NCBI RefSeq assembly: GCF_004795035.1
Contig: NZ_SSBK01000001.1
Location: 62,001-126,000, forward strand
Length of the DNA: 64,000 nt
DNA from: Streptomyces sp. A0958
Lineage (GTDB): Bacteria; Actinomycetota; Actinomycetes; Streptomycetales; Streptomycetaceae
Direction of reading: 5' to 3'
Shown: positions 8,823 to 17,680 of the stretch, in pieces
Numbering within the stretch: the first letter of the stretch is position 1
How the letters are laid out: each line of letters begins with the position of its first letter
Notes under the pieces: generated by a model
Seen by the model: the letters and a program-made list of their open reading frames with translations, nothing else
Told to the model about the DNA's origin: nothing
The model's database searches: none
Program-made: the position numbers and the translations under genes

Positions 8823-9512
8823 ATGAGCAACCGTGCAGTCCTGGAGGTGATCGCTCTCGACGCGGAGGACGCGGTCGCTGCCCAGGCGGGTGGTGCGGAC
8901 CGGCTTGAGCTGGTCACCGACATGGCGGCGGACGGCCTGACCCCGTCCTGTGCGACCTTCGCGGCGATCCGCGCCGCGGTGGACATTCCGCTGCGCGTGA
9001 TGCTCAGGGTCGCCGAGGGCTTCGCGGCCGGCGACGTCGACGTACTCGTACGCAAGGCGCGCGAGCTGCGGGGCGAGGGTGCGGAGGAGTTCGTGCTCGG
9101 CTTCCTGGACGCGGACGGCAACCCCGACCTGGTCGCGGTCGAACGGCTCGTCGCCGAGCTGGAGGGCTGTCAGTGGACGTTCCACCGCGCGATCGACCGC
9201 GCCGCCGACCGGGACGCCCTGCGCAAGGCCCTCGCGGACCTGCCCGGACTGGACACGTACCTCACCGCGGGGTCGGCCGCCGGGGTGGACGAGGGCATTC
9301 CCACGCTGCTGGTCGAGGCCGCACGCAAGGGTGAGCCGGGATACGAGCCGCAGATCCTCGTCGGCGGCGGCCTGCGCCTGGACCACCTGCCGGAGCTGCT
9401 GGACGCGGGCATCGACGCCGTGCACATCGGCGGCGCCGCCCGCCCGGGCGGCTGGTCCGGACCGGTGGACGCGGCGGCGGTACGCGAGTGGCGGGACGTG
9501 CTCGACGCGTAG
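8823..9512 (+). CDS. cutC: CutC family protein
   Basis: A 229-residue TIM-barrel protein that fits the CutC family along its length: LEVIALDAEDAVAAQAGGADRLEL at the start (given in part), then HRAIDRA (about residues 118-124) and VGGGLRLDHL near the C-terminus. The family was named for copper tolerance in E. coli but a direct copper role is disputed. GGAGG is placed 11 bases before the ATG. Located divergently from copA, sharing the intergenic region that holds the CsoR-type site. Confidence 0.92.
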   Translation: MSNRAVLEVIALDAEDAVAAQAGGADRLELVTDMAADGLTPSCATFAAIRAAVDIPLRVMLRVAEGFAAGDVDVLVRKARELRGEGAEEFVLGFLDADGNPDLVAVERLVAELEGCQWTFHRAIDRAADRDALRKALADLPGLDTYLTAGSAAGVDEGIPTLLVEAARKGEPGYEPQILVGGGLRLDHLPELLDAGIDAVHIGGAARPGGWSGPVDAAAVREWRDVLDA

Positions 9513-9516
9513 CCCT

Positions 9517-9754
9517 TGGGCGGGCGGCATCTTGGGCCTGCCCCTTTCCGGGGCGCGGGGTTCCGTCCTCAAGCGCCGGACGGGCTGGGTTTGTGCGGGT
9601 CGCCTCCGCGGGGTGCGGGTCGCCTCCACCTGGTGGGTGGGGTGGGGGCCCTCCGGGCAGACTCCTCAAAAATGGCGTGTTCGCCCGGGTACGTGGGGGG
9701 CCCGGGTCGTACGCCATTTTCTGCGGGGACTTCCCTGCGCGCCCCCACCCGGTC
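9517..9754. repeat. Composite intergenic repeat, copy 1
   Basis: Order of blocks: CTTGGGCGGGCGGCAT, the hairpin box CCGTCCTCAAGCGCCGGACGG, a doubled GTGCGGGTCGCCTCC, CCCTCCGGGCAGACTCCTC, a long hairpin with arms AAAATGGCGT (9669-9678, approx.) and ACGCCATTTT (9711-9720), then CTGCGGGGACT. The same order occurs in copy 2 (17088-17332) and, inverted, in copy 3 (17395-17632). No coding potential of its own, although open frames run through it because of the high GC. Confidence 0.8.
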
Positions 9755-9879
9755 TCGCTCGCGGGTGCACGCCGGGGGGCATGGCTGTCGCGCGATGCGG
9801 CCCGGGTGCGGTTTCAAGGTCTGGCTGTCATGACCCTGGCGCAACAGCGGCACCCCGCTCCACAATGGCTGCGCGGCGA

Positions 9880-9893
9880 TGGGAACGCTCCCA
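9880..9893. promoter_or_regulatory. CebR-type operator 1
   Basis: TGGGAACGCTCCCA, one base from the perfect palindrome TGGGAGCGCTCCCA recognised by the cello-oligosaccharide repressor CebR. It lies about 105 bp before the GH9 cellulase start. Confidence 0.8.
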
Positions 9894-9924
9894 TGATGCG
9901 CCTCCCCGGCATGCCCGTCTGTCG

Positions 9925-9938
9925 TGGGAGCGCTCCCA
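9925..9938. promoter_or_regulatory. CebR-type operator 2
   Basis: TGGGAGCGCTCCCA is an exact 14-bp CebR consensus palindrome, 59 bp before the cellulase start. Two sites 45 bp centre to centre in one promoter suggest tight repression relieved by cellobiose or cellotriose. Confidence 0.88.
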
Positions 9939-9997
9939 TTGCCCTGCCTCCGCTCGGCTGCCCGTCACACCCCACCCGCTCTGACGAAAGGCCCCCG

Positions 9998-12631
9998 GTG
10001 AACGCCTCCCCACCCCCGTCCCCCGCACGCCGCAGACACCGCGCGCTCGGAGTACTGGCCCTCGCCGCGCTCTTCGGCGGCGTCCTCACCGCGCCCGGCG
10101 CCGCCGCCGCGGACGACGACCCCCCGGAACAGATCACCAACGGCGACTTCTCCGCCGGGACCGCGCCCTGGTGGTGGACGGCCAACGCGCCCGCCGCGGT
10201 CGTCGACGGCCGGCTCTGCGCCGACGTGGAGGCGGGAACCGCCAACCCGTGGGACGCGATCGTCGGCCAGAACGACATCCCGCTCATCGCCGGGGAGACG
10301 TACACCCTCACCTACACGGCCACCTCCACCGTCCCGCTGTCCATCCACACCAACGTGCAGATGGCCACCGAGCCGTACACCACCGACCTCTCCGCGACCG
10401 ACCGCATCGGCGCCGAGGCGGTCCCCGTCACCCACGTCTTCACCGCGACCGCCGACCGGGACGCCGCCCAGGTCGCCTTCCAGATCGGCGGCAGCGCCGA
10501 GGCGGCCACCTTCTGCGTGGACGACGTGTCCCTGCGCGGCGGCGCCGAACCGCCCGTGTACGAGCCCGACACCGGCTCGCCGGTCCGCGTCAACCAGGTC
10601 GGCTACCTCCCCAAGGGCCCCAAGACCGGCACCCTGGTCACCGACGCGACCGACCCGCTGCCGTGGAAGCTCAAGGCGACCGACGGCTCGACGGTCGCGA
10701 GCGGGACGACCGCGCCGGGCGGGGAGGACCCGACTTCCCGGCAGAACGTCCACACCTTCGACTTCAGCGACGTCACCGCCACCGGGGACGGCTTCACCGT
10801 CGAGGCGGACGGGCAGGTCAGCGAGCCCTTCTCGATCCGCGCCGACCTCTACGACAGCCTGCGCTCCGACTCGCTCGCGTACTTCTACCAGAACCGCAGC
10901 GGCATCGAGATCGACGCGGCCCTCGTCGGTGAGGAGTACGCGCGCCCGGCGGGCCACCTGGACGTCGCGCCCAACAAGGGCGACACGGACGTGCCGTGTC
11001 AGGCCGGGGTCTGCGACTACCGGCTCGATGTGCGGGGCGGCTGGTACGACGCCGGTGACCACGGCAAGTACGTCGTCAACGGCGGCATCGCGGTGGCCGA
11101 GCTCATGGACACCTACGAGCGGACCCTGACCGCCGACGGGGCGGAGTCCGCCGAACTCGGTGACGGCGCGCTGCGGGTGCCCGAGCACGGCAACGGCGTG
11201 CCCGACATCCTGGACGAGGCGCGCTGGGAGCTGGACTTCATGCTGCGCATGCAGGTCCCGGCCGGGAACCCGCTGGCCGGCATGGTCCACCACAAGGTGC
11301 ACGACGCCCAGTGGACCGGCCTGCCGATGCGGCCCGAACTGGACCCCGAGCAGCGCGAACTGCACCCGCCGACCACCGCCGCCACCCTCAACCTCGCCGC
11401 GACCGCCGCCCAGTGCGCCCGGCTCTACGCCCCGTTCGACGCGGACTTCGCGGCCCGCTGCCGCACCGCCGCCGAGACGGCGTGGGCCGCGGCGAAGGCC
11501 CACCCGGACGTGCTCGCGGACCCGGCCGACGGCGTCGGAGGCGGCACCTACGAGGACAACGACGTCAGCGACGAGTTCTACTGGGCCGCCGCCGAGCTGT
11601 TCACCACCACCGGCAAGGACACCTACCGCCGGGCCCTGCTCGACTCCCCGCTGCACGGCGACACCGACGCGGCCTTCCCCGCCGACGGCGGCATGTGGTG
11701 GGGCGGGACCGCCGGGCTCGGCGTGCTGACCCTGGCCACCGTGCCCAACGACCTGACCGCCGGCCAGCTCGCCGACGTCCGCTCCGTGGTCACCACCGCC
11801 GCCGACCGCTACGCACGGCAGACCCGGGACCAGCTGTACGGCGTGCCGTACGCCCCCGCGGGCCAGAACTACACCTGGGGCTCCAACAGCCAGGTCCTGA
11901 ACAACATGATCGTGCTGGCCACCGCCGCCGACCTCACCGGCGACGCCACCTACCGCGACGCCGTCCTGCGCGGCGCGGACTACCTGTTCGGGCGCAACCC
12001 GCTCAACCAGTCCTACGTCACCGGGTACGGCGAGCGCTCCTCCCAGAACCAGCACCACCGGTTCTGGGCGCACGAGTCCGACCCCGCCCTGCCCCACCCG
12101 CCGGCCGGCTCCCTCGCGGGCGGCCCCAACCTCACCGCCCCCACCTCCGGCGACCCCGAGGCCGCGGCGAAGCTCAAGGGCTGCGCCGCCGCCATGTGCT
12201 ACCTCGACGACAACGGCTCGTACGCCACCAACGAGGTCGCCATCAACTGGAACGCCCCGCTCGCCTTCGTCGCCTCCTACCTGGACGATGCCGGCGACGG
12301 CGCGGGCCCGGACCGCGCCTGCCGGGTCACGTACTCCTCGCACCCGTGGAGCACCGGCTCGACCACCACGGTCACGGTGAAGAACACCGGCACCGAGGCC
12401 GTCACCCCCTGGTCCCTGACCTGGCTGCTCCCCGGCGACCAGAAGCTCAGCCACACCTGGAGCGCCGAACTCACCCAGTACGGGCGGACCGTGACGGCCA
12501 CGCCGCTGTCCTGGAACCGGAGCATCGCGCCCGGCGCCTCGGTCGACTTCGGGTTCAACAGCAGCCTCTCGGGCCCGGCGGCCGACCCGGGCACGGTCAA
12601 GCTGAACGGGAGGGCCTGCACGGCCGGCTGA
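9998..12631 (+). CDS. Secreted GH9 cellulase with CBM4-like, Ig-like and CBM2-like modules
   Basis: An 877-residue secreted endo-/exoglucanase. A signal peptide (basic RRRHR, hydrophobic core, cut near GAAAADDD) is followed by a CBM4/9-like module (about 45-180), an Ig-like N-terminal GH9 domain (about 190-280, starting VRVNQVGYLP) and a GH9 catalytic (alpha/alpha)6 barrel. Catalytic landmarks are GGWYDAGDHGKY (base aspartates), the histidine motif QNQHHRFW and NEVAINWNAPLAF (acid glutamate). The C-terminus is a CBM2-type cellulose-binding domain. The GTG at 9998 has GAAAGG upstream. The reading frame is open back to 9488, but the signal peptide fixes the start. CebR sites upstream point to induction by cello-oligosaccharides. 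Confidence 0.95.
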   Translation: MNASPPPSPARRRHRALGVLALAALFGGVLTAPGAAAADDDPPEQITNGDFSAGTAPWWWTANAPAAVVDGRLCADVEAGTANPWDAIVGQNDIPLIAGETYTLTYTATSTVPLSIHTNVQMATEPYTTDLSATDRIGAEAVPVTHVFTATADRDAAQVAFQIGGSAEAATFCVDDVSLRGGAEPPVYEPDTGSPVRVNQVGYLPKGPKTGTLVTDATDPLPWKLKATDGSTVASGTTAPGGEDPTSRQNVHTFDFSDVTATGDGFTVEADGQVSEPFSIRADLYDSLRSDSLAYFYQNRSGIEIDAALVGEEYARPAGHLDVAPNKGDTDVPCQAGVCDYRLDVRGGWYDAGDHGKYVVNGGIAVAELMDTYERTLTADGAESAELGDGALRVPEHGNGVPDILDEARWELDFMLRMQVPAGNPLAGMVHHKVHDAQWTGLPMRPELDPEQRELHPPTTAATLNLAATAAQCARLYAPFDADFAARCRTAAETAWAAAKAHPDVLADPADGVGGGTYEDNDVSDEFYWAAAELFTTTGKDTYRRALLDSPLHGDTDAAFPADGGMWWGGTAGLGVLTLATVPNDLTAGQLADVRSVVTTAADRYARQTRDQLYGVPYAPAGQNYTWGSNSQVLNNMIVLATAADLTGDATYRDAVLRGADYLFGRNPLNQSYVTGYGERSSQNQHHRFWAHESDPALPHPPAGSLAGGPNLTAPTSGDPEAAAKLKGCAAAMCYLDDNGSYATNEVAINWNAPLAFVASYLDDAGDGAGPDRACRVTYSSHPWSTGSTTTVTVKNTGTEAVTPWSLTWLLPGDQKLSHTWSAELTQYGRTVTATPLSWNRSIAPGASVDFGFNSSLSGPAADPGTVKLNGRACTAG

Positions 12632-12632
12632 C

Positions 12633-12679
12633 CGGGGCGGGGGCGGGGGTGGACGAGCGACCCCCCGCCCCCGCTCCCC
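12633..12679. terminator. Bidirectional GC-rich terminator
   Basis: GGGGCGGGGGCGGGGGT and a downstream CCCCCCGCCCCCGC arm form a stem of about 16 bp between the convergent ends of the cellulase and the HelR gene. Confidence 0.65.
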
Positions 12680-12680
12680 T

Positions 12681-14753
12681 CTACGCCAACTCCTCCGGCA
12701 ACGGCGCCGAGTGAAGCACCATCAGGCCGGACACCGCACGGGTCAGCCCCACGTACAGCCGGCGCAGGCCCGTGCGCTCGTCCGGCTCCCCGTCGACCAC
12801 CGCCGCCGGTTCGTCCAGCACCACGTAGTCGTACTCCAGGCCCTTCGCCAGCGACGCCGGGACCAGGGTCAGCCGGGACTCGGCGGTCGTCTCCTGGCCC
12901 GGGGACAGGCAGGAGTGCCCGGCCGCCGCCAGCGCCCCGGCCAGCGCCGGGATACGCGCGTCCGCGGCGATCAGGCCGATCGACCCCTCGTGCCCGAGCG
13001 ACTCCTCGCACGCCGCGACCACCGCCGCGTCCAGCGCCTCCGCGTCCGCCACCCGCCGCACCGACAGCGAACCGGGCGACTCACGCACCGACTCCACCGC
13101 CGTGAGCCCCGGCGAGATCACCGGCAGCAGCCGGGAGGCGTACGCGATCACGTCGCGCGGCACGCGGAAGCCCGCCGTCAGCTCCTCCACCACCGCGTCC
13201 GCCTTGCCCAGGTGGTGCAGCGCCTGCTCCCAGCTCTGCGTCGACCACGGCGTCGTGCCCTGCGCCAGGTCGCCGAGCACGGTCGCCGAACCGGTCGAGC
13301 AGCGGCGGCCGACCGCCCGGTACTGCATGGGGGACAGGTCCTGCGCCTCGTCGATCACGACATGGCCCAGCGAGTGCGTACGCGCCACCAGGTCCGCCGC
13401 CTCGTCGATCAGCACCGCGTCCGCCGCCGACCACTTCGCGGACTTCACGCCGCGGGCCGGCCTCGTCCACAGGATCGCCTTCTGCTCGTCCTCGGACAGC
13501 AGCCCCTCCGCGTGCGCCGCCAGGAACTCCGGGTCCGACAGCAGCCGCAGCACCAGCTTCGCCGGGTCCACCGCCGGCCAGACCGCCTTCACCGCCGCCT
13601 TCACCGCGGGGGTGCGGGCCACCGCGTTCTGCACCCGGTCGTCGGGCGCCTCGCCCGCCTCCTCCATCCGCACCAGCACCGCGTGCGCGATGCGCTGCGG
13701 CAGCGCCTCGTGCGCCGCCCCGTACCGCATGTCGCGGGCCAGCAACTCCTGGACCATCTCCTCGATCTCGTACGCCGGAACCCGCCAGCGCCGCGAGCCG
13801 CGCACCACCATCACCGGCTCCGTCGGCAGCGTCACATGCGACCTGAGCGCCCGCCGCAGCACCTCGGCCATCCGCGCGTCGCCCTTCACGACGGCGGCCC
13901 GCGCCTCGTCCGTGCCCCGGACCTCGACCTGCGCGCCCACCAGGTCCTCGACGGTCGCCTGCTTCACCTCCAGCTCACCGAGGGCCGGCAGCACCTGCTC
14001 GATGTAGTGCAGGAACGACCGGTTCGGCCCGACGACCAGGGTGCCGGTGCGGGCCAGCCGCTCGCGGTGCGCGTACAGCAGATACGCCACCCGGTGCAGG
14101 CCCACGGCCGTCTTCCCGGTGCCGGGCCCTCCCTGCACACAGACCGTGCCGCCCAGCCCGCTGCGGACGATCTCGTCCTGCTCCGGCTGGATCGTCGCCA
14201 CGATGTCCCGCATCGGGCCGACACGGGGCCGCTCGATCTCCGCCTGGAGCAGCTTGCTCGTCTGCTCGGCCTCCGCAGGGTCGGTCAGGTGCTCGTCCTC
14301 GTACGCGGTCAGGTCACCGCCCGTGTAACCGAAACGGCGCCTGCGGCCGACGTCCAGCGGGTCGTTGCGGGACGCCCGGTAGAACGGCTGCGAGACCGGC
14401 GCACGCCAGTCGATGACCATCGGGTCCCCGACGGCATCATGGACATGGCGGCGCCCGATGTAGAACTGCTCGCCCTCCGCACCCTCCGCCTCCTCGGCCC
14501 CGACCACGTGGAGGTAGTCCAGGCGTCCGAAGAACAGCGGGGTGTGCGCGAGGTCGGCGAGCGACTTGATCCGCTCGTCGATCTGCGCCTGTAGTACGGC
14601 CGCGTTCACCCAGTTCGCCGTGACATCGGTGATGTCCAGGGCCTGGGCGTCCTCCCGCATGGCGCGCAGCGCGGCGCGCGAGGCCGCGAGATGGGCGCGC
14701 TCGTGCGCGAGGGGGTCGGTGGTGGTGTCGCTCTCGAATTCGTGCGCGGGCAC
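12681..14753 (-). CDS. helR: HelR/HelD-type RNA polymerase recycling ATPase
   Basis: A 690-residue SF1 UvrD-like ATPase of the HelD family. A long N-terminal coiled-coil region (about 10-60) precedes Walker A (GGPGTGKTAVGLHR, about 205-218), Walker B (VIDEAQDLSPMQYR) and C-terminal helicase motif VGLTRAVSGLM. HelD proteins release stalled RNA polymerase; the actinobacterial HelR subgroup also displaces rifamycins and gives resistance. The GTG at 14753 is preceded by GGAGG seven bases away; an upstream TTG lies inside a hairpin and is rejected. A striking inverted repeat is in the leader. Which subclass it belongs to rests on family memory. Confidence 0.85.
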   Translation of the reverse strand: MPAHEFESDTTTDPLAHERAHLAASRAALRAMREDAQALDITDVTANWVNAAVLQAQIDERIKSLADLAHTPLFFGRLDYLHVVGAEEAEGAEGEQFYIGRRHVHDAVGDPMVIDWRAPVSQPFYRASRNDPLDVGRRRRFGYTGGDLTAYEDEHLTDPAEAEQTSKLLQAEIERPRVGPMRDIVATIQPEQDEIVRSGLGGTVCVQGGPGTGKTAVGLHRVAYLLYAHRERLARTGTLVVGPNRSFLHYIEQVLPALGELEVKQATVEDLVGAQVEVRGTDEARAAVVKGDARMAEVLRRALRSHVTLPTEPVMVVRGSRRWRVPAYEIEEMVQELLARDMRYGAAHEALPQRIAHAVLVRMEEAGEAPDDRVQNAVARTPAVKAAVKAVWPAVDPAKLVLRLLSDPEFLAAHAEGLLSEDEQKAILWTRPARGVKSAKWSAADAVLIDEAADLVARTHSLGHVVIDEAQDLSPMQYRAVGRRCSTGSATVLGDLAQGTTPWSTQSWEQALHHLGKADAVVEELTAGFRVPRDVIAYASRLLPVISPGLTAVESVRESPGSLSVRRVADAEALDAAVVAACEESLGHEGSIGLIAADARIPALAGALAAAGHSCLSPGQETTAESRLTLVPASLAKGLEYDYVVLDEPAAVVDGEPDERTGLRRLYVGLTRAVSGLMVLHSAPLPEELA

Positions 14754-14783
14754 GGTGTTGCCTCCGGCATTCAACGCAGGACG

Positions 14784-14824
14784 GCGGACCGCAGCCCGCC
14801 CCGGCAAGGGGCGATGCGGTCCGC
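14784..14824. promoter_or_regulatory. Long inverted repeat in helR leader
   Basis: Outer arms GCGGACCGCA (14784-14793) and TGCGGTCCGC (14815-14824) are perfect, and inner arms CGCCCC/GGGGCG enclose GGCAA. It sits 31 bp upstream of the helR start. It may be an operator, an attenuator, or the rifamycin-associated element known ahead of many actinobacterial rifamycin-response genes; I could not compare it with the published consensus. Confidence 0.5.
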
Positions 14825-15128
14825 TCGGGGATCGATCACTGGTACGTACGGGGGCGCACGTACGGTTGTCGGCCGGTTTCCGTCCGGTCGGCGGCGCTCC
14901 CCCGGCTGCCGGCGCGGGCCCTCACGGGCCGCCGGTACCACGGTGCGGGAGGCGGGCAGAGCGGCGAGTGTACCGGCGGGCCGTCCCGCGCGCGAACGGA
15001 TTACGGCCCTCCCGCGGCCCCGTCCGTCCCGTAGGGGACACCGTGCGACCCCAGGCGTACGCACGCCGCCCCGGGCTTCCGACTCCGGGCCGACGCCCCG
15101 GCCCGCCCGCCCGGAGCACCATGGACAC
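14825..15128. other. Divergent promoter region, no gene seen
   Basis: About 300 bp between the helR leader and a small gene. It holds GC-rich DNA, several short inverted repeats and no convincing coding frame or structured RNA. Confidence 0.4.
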
Positions 15129-15305
15129 ATGAGTACCGTCACCCTGAACCCGCGAAGGACCGGCGCCACCGCGGCCCCCGGTCACCCCCACGGCAACCGC
15201 GCCTCCGGCGCCCTGCGCGCCGTCAAGGTCCTCGCCCGGGCCGCGTTCGGCGTCGTCGTCCTCGGCGAGTACGCGCAGGAGGCGGGGGTACGGCGTACGC
15301 GCTGA
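15129..15305 (+). CDS. Small basic protein of unknown function
   Basis: A 58-residue protein (begins MSTVTLNPRRTGATAAPG) with a basic N-terminal half and a short hydrophobic stretch AAFGVVVLGEYA (about 39-50). The ATG at 15129 follows a GGAG by 12 bases. An overlapping ATG at 15121 gives only three codons. It lies alone between helR and the XPB helicase, convergent to the latter with 19 bp between stops. No function proposed. Confidence 0.55.
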   Translation: MSTVTLNPRRTGATAAPGHPHGNRASGALRAVKVLARAAFGVVVLGEYAQEAGVRRTR

Positions 15306-15324
15306 AGCGCCCCCGCCCCGCCCC

Positions 15325-16968
15325 TCAGCTCTCCGACAGCAGCTCGTCCGCGTCGACGATCCGGTACGCGTAGCCCTGCTCGGCCAGGAACCGCTGGCGG
15401 TGCGCCGCGAAGTCCTGGTCGATCGTGTCGCGCGCGACGACCGAGTAGAACCGCGCCTCGTGCCCGTCCGCCTTCGGCCGCAGCACCCGGCCCAGGCGCT
15501 GCGCCTCCTCCTGGCGCGAACCGAACGTCCCCGACACCTGGATGGCGACCGTCGCCTCCGGCAGGTCGATCGAGAAGTTCGCCACCTTCGACACCACCAG
15601 CACGTTCAGCTCGCCCTGCCGGAAGGCTTCGAACAGCTTCTCGCGCTGGGCGTTGCTCGTCTCGCCCTTGATCACCGGGGCGTCCAGGTGCTCACCCAGC
15701 TCGTCGAGCTGGTCGATGTACTGCCCGATGACAAGTGTCTGCTCGCCCATGTGCTTGCGCACCAGCGCCTCGGTGACCTTCCGCTTCGTCGCGGTCGTCG
15801 CGCAGAACCGGTACTTCTCCTCCGTCTCGGCGGTCGCGTACGCCAGCCGCTCCGAGTCCGTCAGATTGACCCGGACCTCGACACAGTCCGCCGGGGCGAT
15901 GTAGCCCTGCGCCTCGATCTCCTTCCACGGGGCGTCGAACCGCTTGGGCCCGATCAGCGAGAAGACGTCCGACTCGCGCCCGTCCTCCCGCACCAGCGTC
16001 GCCGTCAGCCCGAGCCGGCGGCGCGCTTGGAGATCCGCCGTGAACTTGAAGACCGGCGCCGGCAGCAGGTGCACCTCGTCGTAGATCACCAGCCCCCAGT
16101 CACGGGAGTCGAACAGCTCCAGGTGCGGGTAGACGCCCTTCCGGCGCGTCGTCAGCACCTGGTACGTGGCGATCGTGACCGGCCGGATCTCCTTCCGCGT
16201 CCCGCTGTACTCGCCGATCTCGTCCTCGGTCAGCGACGTCCGCTTCACCAGCTCGTGCTTCCACTGCCGGGCCGAGACGGTGTTCGTCACCAGGATCAGC
16301 GTCGTCGCCTTCGCCTGCGCCATCGCGCCCGCCCCGACCAGCGTCTTGCCCGCGCCGCACGGCAGCACGACGACCCCGGACCCGCCGTGCCAGAACCCCT
16401 CCACGGCCTGCTGCTGATACGGCCGCAGCGCCCAGCCGCTCTCGTCCAGCTCGATGGGGTGCGCCTCGCCGTCCACGTACCCCGCGAGGTCCTCGGCCGG
16501 CCAGCCCAGCCTCAGCAGCGTCTGCTTGACCTGCCCGCGCTCGGACGGGTGCACCGCCACGGTGTCCGGGTCGATCCGCGCCCCGACCAGCGGCTGGACC
16601 TTCTTCGACCGGAGGATCTCCTCCAGCACCGGCCGGTCCGTCGTCGTCAGCACCAGGCCGTGCACGGGGTGCTTCGACAGCGTGAGGCGGCCGTACCGGT
16701 CCATCGTCTCGGCGATGTCGACGAGCAGCGCGTGCGGTACGGGGTAGCGGGAGTACTTCACGAGCGCGTCCACGACCTGCTCGGCGTCGTGCCCTGCCGC
16801 TCGGGCGTTCCACAGCCCGAGCGGGGTCAGCCGGTAGGTGTGGATGTGCTCGGGCGCGCGCTCCAGCTCCGCGAACGGCGCGATGGCCCTGCGGCAGGCG
16901 TCGGCCTGCTCGTGGTCGACCTCCAGAAGGAGCGTTTTGTCGCTCTGGACGATGAGGGGTCCGCTCAC
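15325..16968 (-). CDS. XPB/Rad25-type DNA helicase
   Basis: A 547-residue SF2 helicase of the bacterial XPB group. Features in order: N-terminal damage-recognition-like domain, Walker A PCGAGKTLVG (about 213), Walker B YDEVHLLP (DEVH, about 293), motif III GLTATLVREDG, and motif VI QEEAQRLGRVLRPK near 480. Bacterial XPB unwinds DNA 3'-5' and has been linked to repair. The GTG at 16968 was chosen, with AAAGG upstream; the frame is open to 17619 only because the upstream repeats lack stops. A related helicase-associated protein is encoded next upstream in the same direction. Confidence 0.92.
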   Translation of the reverse strand: MSGPLIVQSDKTLLLEVDHEQADACRRAIAPFAELERAPEHIHTYRLTPLGLWNARAAGHDAEQVVDALVKYSRYPVPHALLVDIAETMDRYGRLTLSKHPVHGLVLTTTDRPVLEEILRSKKVQPLVGARIDPDTVAVHPSERGQVKQTLLRLGWPAEDLAGYVDGEAHPIELDESGWALRPYQQQAVEGFWHGGSGVVVLPCGAGKTLVGAGAMAQAKATTLILVTNTVSARQWKHELVKRTSLTEDEIGEYSGTRKEIRPVTIATYQVLTTRRKGVYPHLELFDSRDWGLVIYDEVHLLPAPVFKFTADLQARRRLGLTATLVREDGRESDVFSLIGPKRFDAPWKEIEAQGYIAPADCVEVRVNLTDSERLAYATAETEEKYRFCATTATKRKVTEALVRKHMGEQTLVIGQYIDQLDELGEHLDAPVIKGETSNAQREKLFEAFRQGELNVLVVSKVANFSIDLPEATVAIQVSGTFGSRQEEAQRLGRVLRPKADGHEARFYSVVARDTIDQDFAAHRQRFLAEQGYAYRIVDADELLSES

Positions 16969-17057
16969 GCGCTTCGGCCCTTTCAGTTGGGGGAAACGTC
17001 CAGTGTGCCGTATGTGGGGGCGGGCGTGTCGGGGCTTGCCCCGGTCCGGGGCGGGGG

Positions 17058-17083
17058 GTTCCGTCCTCAATCGCCGGACGGGC
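17058..17083 (+). repeat. GTCCTCAA hairpin box
   Basis: A GTCCTCAATCGCCGGAC core, able to form a CCGTCC/GGACGG stem. Other copies lie at about 9561, 17138, 17551 (inverted), 17627 (inverted), 21255 (inverted), 27820, 27877 and 27954 (inverted). Confidence 0.75.
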
Positions 17084-17087
17084 TGGG

Positions 17088-17332
17088 CCCTTGGGCGGGC
17101 GGCATCCTTGGGCTTGCGCCTTTCCGGGGTGCGGGGTTCCGTCCTCAAGCGCCGGACGGGCTGGGTTTGTGCGGGTCGCCTCCGCGGGGTGCGGGTCGCC
17201 TCCTGTCCGGTGGGTGGGGGTGGGGGCCCTCCGGGCAGACTCCTCAAAAACGGCGTGTTCGCCCGGGTACGTGGAGGACCCGGGTCGTACGCCATTTTCT
17301 GCGGGGACTGCCCTGCACGCCCCCACCCGGCC
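17088..17332. repeat. Composite intergenic repeat, copy 2
   Basis: Nearly identical to copy 1 through every block, including the hairpin with arms AAAACGGCGT and ACGCCATTTT, where one arm base differs. In this copy the outer GGGCAG before the hairpin can also pair with CTGCCC after it, lengthening the structure. Confidence 0.82.
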
Positions 17333-17394
17333 GGTTGTGCGTCTTGACGCCGGTGGTACGTCTGTCGCAGGCGCGCGACGGGTGTTCGGGGGCG

Positions 17395-17632
17395 TGCAGG
17401 GGAGTCCCCGCAGGACGACGAACGGATACCCGGGTGCCGCTGCGTACCCGCCGAACGTTCGTCGTCCGAGGAGTCTCCCCGGAGGGACCCCGGACCCCAC
17501 CCACCGGGAAAAGGCGACCCGCACCCCGCGGGGCACCCGCACATCCGAGCCCGTCCGGCGCTTGAGGACGGAACCCTCCGCCCCGGACCGGGGAGGCACC
17601 GAGGACGCCGCCCGCCCAAGGGCCACGCCCGT
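17395..17632. repeat. Composite intergenic repeat, copy 3 (inverted, different stem)
   Basis: In reverse orientation this repeats all flanking blocks of copies 1 and 2: the CTTGGGCGGGCGGC, CCGTCCTCAAGCGCCGGACGG, GTGCGGGT, CTCCGG-GACTCCTC and CTGCGGGGACT blocks. The central hairpin is different, with a perfect 12-bp stem GGACGACGAACG (17412-17423) and CGTTCGTCGTCC (17456-17467). Conserved flanks around an exchanged stem indicate a structured element. Confidence 0.75.
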
Positions 17633-17680
17633 CCGGCGATTGAGGACGGAACCCCGCGCCCAGGGTCAGGGCAGCGCGCC

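Noticed and set aside
9488-9997. In-frame extension of the cellulase gene
   Set aside because: A signal peptide starts at 9998, and the upstream part contains the repeat element and both CebR operators.
15325-17619. The helicase frame extends upstream to a 764-codon reading
   Set aside because: The extra 217 codons run through the repeated hairpin elements and lack stops only because of GC content. A GTG at 16968 begins the conserved protein.
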